A stretch of DNA of 64,000 bases from Streptomyces griseiscabiei (GTDB lineage Bacteria; Actinomycetota; Actinomycetes; Streptomycetales; Streptomycetaceae): assembly GCF_020010925.1 (NCBI RefSeq), contig NZ_JAGJBZ010000001.1, positions 1,302,001-1,366,000 on the forward strand, written 5' to 3'. The notes beneath the pieces were generated by a model, which was not told where the DNA came from, ran no database searches, and saw only the letters and a program-made list of their open reading frames with translations. The position numbers and the translations under genes are program-made. Each line of letters opens with the position of its first letter. The stretch's first letter is position 1. Shown piece by piece: positions 20,841 through 27,482 of the stretch.

Positions 20841-22591
20841 CGCCCGGTCACCCGCCGGCGTTCGGCCAGGGCGGCGGTGAGCAGCGGGTCCTCGCCGAGG
20901 TGGAGGGTGTCCAGTTCCCCGGCGAGGTAGAGCGCGCGCATGGCCGCGCGCTGCACCTTGCCGCTCGTGGTGCGCCGGACACCGCCGGGCCTGACCAGGG
21001 CGACCGCCGCCACGGGGACGCCGAACTCGCGGGCCACGGTCTGCTTCATGGCGACGGCGATCTGTCCGAGGCGCTCCGCGCCCCAGTGGGCGCGGATCTC
21101 GTGGACGGCGACGACCGACGGGGCGATGTCCGTCCGGTCGTCGTCGCCGACCATGAGGACGGCGCCGTGCAGGCCCTCCAACTCCTCGTGCTGGGCGCGG
21201 AGTTCGTACTCGATGTCGGAGGGGTGGAGGTTGCGTCCGTGCAGGACCAGGACGTCCTTGCTGCGGCCGGTGATGTAGAGGTCGCCGTCGAGCAGGGCTC
21301 CGAGGTCGCCGGTGCGCAGGTACGGTCCGTGCCCGTCGCCGGTGCTGGCCCGGAACGTGGCGTCGGTGACCCGCTCGTTCTCCCAGTAGCCCGCGGCGAC
21401 ACAGGGGCCGTCGAGCCAGATCTCGCCGATGCGGCCCTCGGGCAGGGCCTCGCCGGTGGCCGGGTCGACGATCAGGACGTCGGAACCGGTCGGCGCCCCG
21501 CAGCCGACGAGCACCCGGGAGGGTTCCGTGCCGGTGGCCGGCCGGAGGACCCGGTTCTCCAGTGCCGTGGCGTCGACCGTGGTCCTGAGCGGTGGCCGCC
21601 CGGTGGTGCCCGACGCCATCAGGGTCGCCTCGGCGAGGCCGTACACCGGGATGAGCGCGTCGGAGCGCAGTCCCACGGCAGCGAACCGTTCCGTGAAGGC
21701 GGTGACGACGTCGGCGCGGACCGGTTCGGAGCCGTCGGCGAACTTGACCCGGGACAGGTCGAGTGCGGCGAGCTGCTCGTCGGTGACGCGGCGGACGCAC
21801 ATCTCGTAGCCGAAGTCGGGGGCGGCGGTGAATCCGACACCGTGGGCGTCCAGCATCCACAGCCAGTGGTAGGGGCGGCGCAGGAAGGACATCGGGTCCA
21901 TCTGCACATAGCCGGCGCCGGAGAGGAGGCCGGGCAGCATCAGACCGATGAGCCCCATGTCGTGGTACAGGGGTATCCAGCCGCCGTACACCGTGTCGCC
22001 GTCGTTGCGGAAGGCGTCCACCATGCGCTCGACGTTGGCGACCAGATTGCCGTGGGTGACCATGACGCCCTTGGGGTCGCCGGTCGATCCGGAGGTGTAC
22101 TGGAGCAGCGCCAGGGTGTCGGGCGACACCTCGGGAGCGGTCCAGGTGTCCGGGTCGCCCTCGCCGGTGTCGGTGGTGTGGCAGACCGCGCCGACGATGC
22201 CTTCCTCGGCGATCCACTTCTCGACGTCCGGCAGGTCACCGCTCTGGGTCAGGACGACGCGGACACCGGCGTCCCGGGCGATGGCGGCGAGGCGGCGGCG
22301 CTCATGCCGGTAGCGGCCGGGCAGCGGGGCCGGCACCGCGATGACCCCGGCGTACACACAGGCGGAGAAGGCGGTGGTGAATTCGATCCCCGGGGAGTAG
22401 AGGAGAAGTGCCCGGTCCCCCGGGGAGAATCTCTTCCGGAGCCAGGACGCGATACGCCGGGAATGCAGATCGAGTTCTGCGCGATCGCGTATCGTTCCGC
22501 CGATCTCGCTGAAATCGGAAACGTAGGTCACTGCGGGCTGCCGCGGATTACGCGCTGCCTGTTCCATCAGCTCCGTGAGTAATTCTCGCAC
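20837..22591 (-). CDS. Fatty acyl-AMP ligase (FAAL), loads the lipid starter on ACP
   Basis: ANL-superfamily enzyme of about 584 residues. It has the AMP-binding signature Y-T-S-G-S-T-G-D-P-K-G-V-M near 170, the FAAL-type W-I-P-L-Y-H-D-M-G-L-I-G near 215, P-V-Y-G-L-A-E-A-T-L near 305, and Y-L-R-T-G-D-L-G followed by G-R-S-K-D-V-L-V-L-H-G-R-N. This matches FAALs that activate a fatty acid as acyl-AMP and pass it to a carrier protein. GTG 22591 is preferred because homology to FAALs begins at V-R-E-L-L; ATG 22567 (with GGAG just upstream) is the alternative, and extension to 22693 adds unrelated residues. With the GTG start the fourth codon is TTA, a possible bldA switch. First gene of the lipid-tail operon. 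Confidence 0.92.
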   Translation of the reverse strand: MRELLTELMEQAARNPRQPAVTYVSDFSEIGGTIRDRAELDLHSRRIASWLRKRFSPGDRALLLYSPGIEFTTAFSACVYAGVIAVPAPLPGRYRHERRRLAAIARDAGVRVVLTQSGDLPDVEKWIAEEGIVGAVCHTTDTGEGDPDTWTAPEVSPDTLALLQYTSGSTGDPKGVMVTHGNLVANVERMVDAFRNDGDTVYGGWIPLYHDMGLIGLMLPGLLSGAGYVQMDPMSFLRRPYHWLWMLDAHGVGFTAAPDFGYEMCVRRVTDEQLAALDLSRVKFADGSEPVRADVVTAFTERFAAVGLRSDALIPVYGLAEATLMASGTTGRPPLRTTVDATALENRVLRPATGTEPSRVLVGCGAPTGSDVLIVDPATGEALPEGRIGEIWLDGPCVAAGYWENERVTDATFRASTGDGHGPYLRTGDLGALLDGDLYITGRSKDVLVLHGRNLHPSDIEYELRAQHEELEGLHGAVLMVGDDDRTDIAPSVVAVHEIRAHWGAERLGQIAVAMKQTVAREFGVPVAAVALVRPGGVRRTTSGKVQRAAMRALYLAGELDTLHLGEDPLLTAALAERRRVTGR

Positions 22592-22731
22592 GACAGGAAC
22601 AGTACGTGATCTTGGTTCTCGAACTTGCACTGAAACGTTCAAGCACATCCAAAGCAAGTCCATCGAACGGGCAAGAAAACTTGACACTTCCATGATCGAC
22701 TTGACTCGTCGTCAGGCGTAGAAACGGTTCC
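22592..22731. promoter_or_regulatory. Divergent promoter region of the biosynthetic and export operons
   Basis: This 140-base gap between the acyl-AMP ligase (leftward) and the ABC exporter (rightward) is clearly richer in A+T than its surroundings. It contains TTGACA (22681-22686) and TTGACT (22701-22706) reading rightward. No well-spaced -10 box could be assigned by eye, so the exact promoters are open. Both major operons of the cluster must start here, making it the natural site for co-regulation. Confidence 0.5.
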
Positions 22732-23703
22732 GTGCATGTGTCGAGCGGGTCGGCCGTCGTCATCGACGACCTCCACAAGAAATATCGGGCGAATTTTGCG
22801 TTACGCGGAGTCGATCTGGAGGTGAGAACCGGTGAGGTCATGGGCCTCCTGGGGCCGAACGGAGCCGGCAAGACCACTCTGGTGAAGATTCTTACGACCC
22901 TTCTCCGACCGGATCACGGACATGTGTTCGTGAATGGCTGGAACGCGTCGAAGGAGCCGGAGAAAGTCCGTTCGACCATCGGAATGGCCGGTCAGTATTC
23001 GACCGTCGACGGACTGCTGACCGGATTCGAGAATCTCTGTCTCCTGGCGAGACTGCGTGGTGCGGGCCGCCGTACGGCCCGCGCGGTCGCCGACGATCTG
23101 CTGTCCCGGTTCCGGCTCACCGACGTGGCGGGACGCCCGGCCGGCGGCTACTCCGGCGGGATGCGCCGGCGGCTCGATCTGGCCGCCGCCCTGGTCGGTT
23201 CCCCGCCCCTGGTCGTCCTGGACGAGCCCACCACCGGACTCGACCCCGAGAGCAGGCTGGACACCTGGGAGGCGGTCACCGAACTCGTCGCCGGCGGCAC
23301 CACGATCCTGCTGACCACCCAGTACCTGGAGGAGGCGGACCGCCTCGCCGACCGGATCACCGTCATCGACCGGGGCCGGGTGGTGGCCGAGGGCACCAGC
23401 GACGAACTCAAGGCCGCCACCGGGAACCGGCTCGTCGTCTGCGTCGCCACGGACGGCCAGCTCGACGCCGCCGCCCGCGCCGCCGCCCGGGCGACCGGCG
23501 CGGTCCCCACGGTGGACCGCCGCGCCCGGCGCGTGGAGGCGGTGACGAGCGACGGCCGCACCGCGCTCGCCCGCGCCCTCGCCGCGCTGGAGGGCGAGGA
23601 CGTCGACGTACTGGAGATCGGCCTCAGCCGCTCCACCCTCGACGACGTCTTCCTCGGCCTGACCGGCCACGCCCGCCACACCGATCGGGAGGTCACCCGA
23701 TGA
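22732..23703 (+). CDS. ABC exporter ATP-binding protein, DrrA family
   Basis: 323 residues from GTG 22732 (GTG 22738 is also possible). It has Walker A G-P-N-G-A-G-K-T-T near 42-50, signature Y-S-G-G-M-R-R-R near 140, Walker B V-V-L-D-E-P-T-T-G-L-D near 160-170, and a switch His replaced by Gln in T-T-Q-Y-L-E-E-A-D, as usual for the daunorubicin-resistance DrrA group. The C-terminal extension of that family is also present. It overlaps the membrane partner by four bases (ATGA). Expected to power export of, or self-resistance to, the lipopeptide. Codon 24 is TTA (22801-22803), rare in Streptomyces, which would make export depend on the bldA leucyl-tRNA. Confidence 0.94.
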   Translation: MHVSSGSAVVIDDLHKKYRANFALRGVDLEVRTGEVMGLLGPNGAGKTTLVKILTTLLRPDHGHVFVNGWNASKEPEKVRSTIGMAGQYSTVDGLLTGFENLCLLARLRGAGRRTARAVADDLLSRFRLTDVAGRPAGGYSGGMRRRLDLAAALVGSPPLVVLDEPTTGLDPESRLDTWEAVTELVAGGTTILLTTQYLEEADRLADRITVIDRGRVVAEGTSDELKAATGNRLVVCVATDGQLDAAARAAARATGAVPTVDRRARRVEAVTSDGRTALARALAALEGEDVDVLEIGLSRSTLDDVFLGLTGHARHTDREVTR

Positions 23704-24611
23704 GCGCTCCCCCACGCGCCCCGGCCGCCGCCGCACGCCCGTACGACCTGGGCGGCCACGGCCCGCGACCGACCGGCACCGGCCCCGCGCTCCGCCCGAC
23801 CGCCGCCCGCCGCAACCCGGTGCTCCGGGTGGTCGCGGAGAGCGCGGATCTCGCCCTGCGCAATCTGCTGCATCTGCGGCGCACCCCGGGCCTGCTGATC
23901 ACCTGCCTCGTCGAGCCGGTCGTGTACGCCCTGCTCATCGGGTACGTGTTCGGCAACAGCCTGGGCGGCCACGCCTACCGGTCCTACATGATGGGCGGGC
24001 TGATCGCCCAGACGGTGGCCTTCACCACCACCTTCACCACGGTCGGGCTCTCCAGGGACCTGGAGCAGGGGATGGTCGACCGCTTCCGTACCCTGCCGAT
24101 CTCCCGGGTGGCCCTGCTGCTGGGCCGCACCACCGCCGATCTCGTCACCTGCCTGGCGAGCGTCGCCGTCACCACCGTCTGCGGTCTGCTGATGGGCTGG
24201 CGGGCGCACACCGGGCCCGTCGGGATCGCGGCCGGGGCCCTGCTGGTGCTGCTGTTCTCCTTCGCGATGTCGTGGATCGGCGTGTTCGTCGCCCTCGTCG
24301 CGCCGAACGTCCAGGTGGCGGGCAGTCTCGGGCTGATCTGGCTGTTCCCGGCGACGTTCATCTCCTCCGGGTTCGTCTCCGGCTCGACGCTGCCGGGCCC
24401 GCTGCCCACGGTGGCCGCCTGGAACCCGATCACCTCGCTCGCCAACGCGCTGCGCCGGCTCTTCGGGAACACTCCCCCGCCGGGCTTCCGCGTCCCGCAC
24501 GACTGGCCCGCCCAGCACCCGGTGCTCTACACCGCGGGCTGCTCGGTGCTGCTGGTCGCCGTCTTCATCACCCTGTCGACCTGGCGCTACCGCACCCGCA
24601 CGAGCCGCTGA
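23700..24611 (+). CDS. ABC-2 type exporter membrane protein, DrrB family
   Basis: 303 residues. A Pro/Ala-rich cytoplasmic N-terminus of about 45 residues is followed by the ABC-2 pattern of six hydrophobic segments. The first contains L-L-I-T-C-L-V-E-P-V-V-Y-A-L-L, then F-T-T-V-G-L-S-R-D-L-E-Q-G-M-V-D-R-F-R-T-L-P-I-S (the conserved coupling region), and a W-N-P-I-T-S-L-A-N-A-L-R-R-L-F-G-N segment near the end. This is the partner of the ATPase it overlaps. Together they form a DrrAB-like exporter, presumably for the lipopeptide; the substrate is inferred from position only. Confidence 0.93.
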   Translation: MSAPPRAPAAAARPYDLGGHGPRPTGTGPALRPTAARRNPVLRVVAESADLALRNLLHLRRTPGLLITCLVEPVVYALLIGYVFGNSLGGHAYRSYMMGGLIAQTVAFTTTFTTVGLSRDLEQGMVDRFRTLPISRVALLLGRTTADLVTCLASVAVTTVCGLLMGWRAHTGPVGIAAGALLVLLFSFAMSWIGVFVALVAPNVQVAGSLGLIWLFPATFISSGFVSGSTLPGPLPTVAAWNPITSLANALRRLFGNTPPPGFRVPHDWPAQHPVLYTAGCSVLLVAVFITLSTWRYRTRTSR

Positions 24612-24713
24612 CCGCGCCCGCCACCGTGACCGCCGTCCGCCGTCCGCCGTCGAGGCCGCCGCACCCGCCCACCGCGACCGCGCGGACCGTACGCCCCCAC
24701 AGGAGCCCCCCCA

Positions 24714-25883
24714 ATGCCCGTGCCCACCCTGCGTCTCGGCCTCAATCTCGGCTACTGGGTCGGCGGCAACGACGCGTCCAACCTCTCGCTCGCCTCCCTC
24801 GCCGAGGAGCTCGGCTACTCGGCCGTGTGGGTCTCGGAGGCCTACGGTTCCGACGCCGTCACCGTCCTGTCCTGGATCGCCGCCCGTACCTCCCGGATCG
24901 ACGTCGGCAGCGCGGTCCTGCAGATCCCCGCCCGCTCGCCCGCGATGACGGCGATGACCGCCGCCACCCTCGACACCCTCTCCGGCGGACGGTTCAGGCT
25001 CGGCCTCGGGGTGTCCGGCCCGCAGGTCTCGGAGGGCTGGCACGGCGTCAGGTTCGCCGCACCGCTGGGCCGCACCCGCGAGTACGTCGACCTCGTGCGC
25101 CGCGGGCTGCGCCGGGAGCCGCTGGCGTACGAGGGCCGCCACTTCACGCTCCCGCTGCCGGACGGCCCCGGCAAGGCGCTCGCCCTGACCATCCGGCCGC
25201 CCCGCGAGCGGATACCGGTCTATCTGGCCGCCCTGGGCCCGAAGAACCTGGAGCTCACCGGGGAGATCGCAGACGGCTGGCTCCCGGTGTTCTTCTCCCC
25301 CGACCACGCCGACCGGCAGCTGCGCCCCCTCAGGGCCGGCCTCGCGAAGGCGGGGCGCACCCTCGACGGCTTCGACATCGCCCCCGGGGTGCCGCTGGTC
25401 ACCGGCCCCGACTGGCGGACCTGTGCCCGCCGGGTGCGCGGGTACGCCGCGCTCTACCTCGGCGGCATGGGCGGCAGGGAGGACAACCACTACACGCTCC
25501 TCGCCGAGCGCATGGGCTTCGGTACCGAGGCCCGGGCCGTCCAGGAACGGTTCCTGGCCGGTGACTACCCCGGCGCCATGGCCGCCGTACCGCTCGCGTT
25601 CCTCGACGCCACCTCGCTGCTCGGGCCCCGGGAGCGGATCGCCGAACGGATGACGGCGTTCGCCGAGGCCGGCGCCACCACGCTCAACCTGATGCCGGTC
25701 GGCCCCGGTCTGCCCGGCCCGGACCGCGCGGCCGACGCGCTGCGCGTCGCCGTCGAGGCGGCGGAACTCGCCGGGCTCCTCGCGTCCGGCCCGCGCCCTG
25801 CGATCACCCGCCCACCCCTCCCACCGGGCGCACATGAAGCACCCCACTCACAAGGAGAGCCCCGCACCCATGACCACGCATGA
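24714..25883 (+). CDS. LLM-class flavin-dependent oxidoreductase
   Basis: 389 residues from ATG 24714, preceded by AGGAG at 24701. Luciferase-like TIM-barrel signatures: L-G-L-N-L-G-Y-W at the N-terminus, L-A-E-E-L-G-Y-S-A-V-W-V-S-E-A near 30-44, R-T-S-R-I-D-V-G-S-A-V, a T-L-D-T-L-S-G-G-R-F-R-L-G-L-G-V-S-G-P motif near 90-105, and V-Y-L-A-A-L-G-P-K-N near 170. The group uses FMN or F420. No motif says which cofactor or substrate applies here. It overlaps the thioesterase start by 14 bases and sits with the SDR and stand-alone A-T gene, so a tailoring oxidation or reduction of the peptide or of a carrier-bound amino acid is likely. The C-terminal 25 residues are Pro/His-rich and probably disordered. 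Confidence 0.88.
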   Translation: MPVPTLRLGLNLGYWVGGNDASNLSLASLAEELGYSAVWVSEAYGSDAVTVLSWIAARTSRIDVGSAVLQIPARSPAMTAMTAATLDTLSGGRFRLGLGVSGPQVSEGWHGVRFAAPLGRTREYVDLVRRGLRREPLAYEGRHFTLPLPDGPGKALALTIRPPRERIPVYLAALGPKNLELTGEIADGWLPVFFSPDHADRQLRPLRAGLAKAGRTLDGFDIAPGVPLVTGPDWRTCARRVRGYAALYLGGMGGREDNHYTLLAERMGFGTEARAVQERFLAGDYPGAMAAVPLAFLDATSLLGPRERIAERMTAFAEAGATTLNLMPVGPGLPGPDRAADALRVAVEAAELAGLLASGPRPAITRPPLPPGAHEAPHSQGEPRTHDHA

Positions 25884-26580
25884 CACGACCAAGCTGATCT
25901 GCCTGCCGTACGCCGGGGCGGGCGCCTCGTTCTACCGGCCCTGGGCGGCCCTGGCCGGGGACGCGTTGGAGATCGTGCCGCTGCAACTGCCGGGCCGTGA
26001 GCGGCTGATCGACGAGGAGCCGTACCGGGAGGCACAGCAGGCCGTCGACGGTCTGCTGACCCAGCTGCGCGAGCGGCTCGGTGAAGAAGGCGGCAGGGTG
26101 GCCCTGTTCGGGCACAGCCTCGGCGCGGTGCTCGCCTACGAGCTGGCGCACCGTCTGGTCCCCGAGCCCGGCGTCGAGCTGGCCCATCTGTTCGTCAGCG
26201 GGTCGCCGGAACCGGCCCGGGGACGCGAGCGGCGGGCCACCGGTCTGTCCGACGAGGACTTCCTCGCGCGGGTCGGTGAGTTCGCCGGGTACCACCATCC
26301 CGCGCTGGACGACCCGGAGATGCGCGAGATGATCCTGCCCGCGCTGCGCGCGGACGTGGAGATGCACGAGCGGTACACGCCCTCCACCGGTCTCCCGCTG
26401 GACGCGCCGCTCACGGTCGTCCGGGGCGAGGACGACGACCTCGTCGGCTACGACGACGCCGAGTCCTGGAGCAAGGTCGCCGGCCGCGACTTCGAGTACG
26501 TCGAGATCCCCGGCGGCCACATGTATCTCACCGACGCCGCGCCCGCGCTGGTGCGGCTGATCGTCTCGACCGTGCTGTAG
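25870..26580 (+). CDS. Type II thioesterase (NRPS editing)
   Basis: 236 residues from ATG 25870, chosen because AAGGAG lies about 10 bases upstream; the earlier ATG at 25834 has no such site. Alpha/beta hydrolase of the GrsT type: L-P-Y-A-G-A-G-A-S-F-Y-R-P-W at the N-terminus, nucleophile elbow G-H-S-L-G-A near 85, the acid in V-V-R-G-E-D-D-D-L near 190, and the catalytic His in P-G-G-H-M-Y-L near 218. These enzymes clear wrongly primed or stalled thioesters from carrier domains. With chain release done by the reductase domain of the main NRPS, this enzyme should have only the editing role, possibly also on the stand-alone A-T protein encoded downstream. Confidence 0.93.
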   Translation: MTTHDTTKLICLPYAGAGASFYRPWAALAGDALEIVPLQLPGRERLIDEEPYREAQQAVDGLLTQLRERLGEEGGRVALFGHSLGAVLAYELAHRLVPEPGVELAHLFVSGSPEPARGRERRATGLSDEDFLARVGEFAGYHHPALDDPEMREMILPALRADVEMHERYTPSTGLPLDAPLTVVRGEDDDLVGYDDAESWSKVAGRDFEYVEIPGGHMYLTDAAPALVRLIVSTVL

Positions 26581-26610
26581 ATCTCCCACTCGACCACCAA
26601 GGAGTTCCCG

Positions 26611-27435
26611 ATGCGTCTGCACGGCAAGTCCGTCCTCGTCACCGGCGCCGCCCGCGGACTGGGCAGGGCCACCGCGCTCGCCTGTGCCGCCGAGGGCGCC
26701 GACCTCACTCTGCTGGACCTCTGCGCCGACCTGCCGGGGGTGCCCTATCCGCTGGGCACACCGGGGCAGTTGGAGCACACGGCCGCGCTGTGCCGGGAGG
26801 CGGGCGCGGCCGTCCTCACCACAGTGGCCGACATCCGTGACCTGCGGGCCGTACGGGAGGCGGTGAACCGGGCCGAGGACCGGTTCGGCCGGATCGACGT
26901 CGCCGTCAACAACGCGGGCATCGCCGCGCCCTCGGGCAAACCGGTGCACGAGATCGGCGAGGAGGAATGGTCGCTGATGATCGACGTGGACCTCTCCGGG
27001 GCGTGGCGGGTGATCCGCGAGGTCGGCAAGGCGATGAGCGCCCGGCGGTCCGGCAGCATCGTCAACGTCGCCTCCACCGCCGGGCTCGTCGGCTACCGGC
27101 ACTTCGCCGGGTACGTGGCCGCCAAGCACGCCGTCGTCGGCCTGACCAAGGCCGCCGCCCTCGACTACGCGCCGACGAAGGTACGGGTGAACGCGGTCTG
27201 CCCCGGCTCGGTACGCGACGACGCGCGGGCCGAGGGCCGGATGCTCACCGAGATCGCCCGGGCGCTCGACGTCCCGGTGGACGAGCACGAGAAGACCTTC
27301 GTCGAGGCGCAGCCGATGAACGCGCTGATCGAGCCCGAGGACGTCGCGAACGCGGTGGTCTTCCTCGCCTCGGACGAGTCCCGGCAGATCACCGGCTCGG
27401 TCCTGACCGTGGACGGCGGGTTCAGCGCCCGCTGA
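26611..27435 (+). CDS. SDR family oxidoreductase with a mycofactocin-type insertion
   Basis: 274 residues. Rossmann motif T-G-A-A-R-G-L-G near 11-18, N-N-A-G near 97, catalytic Ser in N-V-A-S-T-A-G near 151, and Y-V-A-A-K near 167-171; ends in the usual V-D-G-G-F. Between beta-2 and beta-3 it has an insert (P-Y-P-L-G-T-P-G-Q-L-E-H-T, about 45-60) like that of SDRs associated with mycofactocin, which bind NAD(H) tightly. It follows the thioesterase by 30 bases and precedes the A-T NRPS gene. Ketone/alcohol exchange is expected; the substrate could be the lipid, the carrier-bound threonine or the released aldehyde. The choice among these is not decided by sequence. Confidence 0.9.
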   Translation: MRLHGKSVLVTGAARGLGRATALACAAEGADLTLLDLCADLPGVPYPLGTPGQLEHTAALCREAGAAVLTTVADIRDLRAVREAVNRAEDRFGRIDVAVNNAGIAAPSGKPVHEIGEEEWSLMIDVDLSGAWRVIREVGKAMSARRSGSIVNVASTAGLVGYRHFAGYVAAKHAVVGLTKAAALDYAPTKVRVNAVCPGSVRDDARAEGRMLTEIARALDVPVDEHEKTFVEAQPMNALIEPEDVANAVVFLASDESRQITGSVLTVDGGFSAR

Positions 27436-27482
27436 GCCCGAGCACGCCGCCCACCCACCCCGAACGACAAGGAGTACCCCCC

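Noticed and set aside
22592..22693. Longer N-terminus for the acyl-AMP ligase from 22693
   Set aside because: The extra residues do not resemble FAALs, have no ribosome binding site and cover the divergent promoter region.
23148..25847. Large minus-strand open frame opposite the exporter and LLM genes
   Set aside because: It is repetitive in composition, matches no family and lies antisense to four well-recognised genes.
26967..27482. Upstream extension of the stand-alone NRPS
   Set aside because: It is the SDR gene read in another frame. GTG 27483 has AAGGAG before it and starts a sensible protein.
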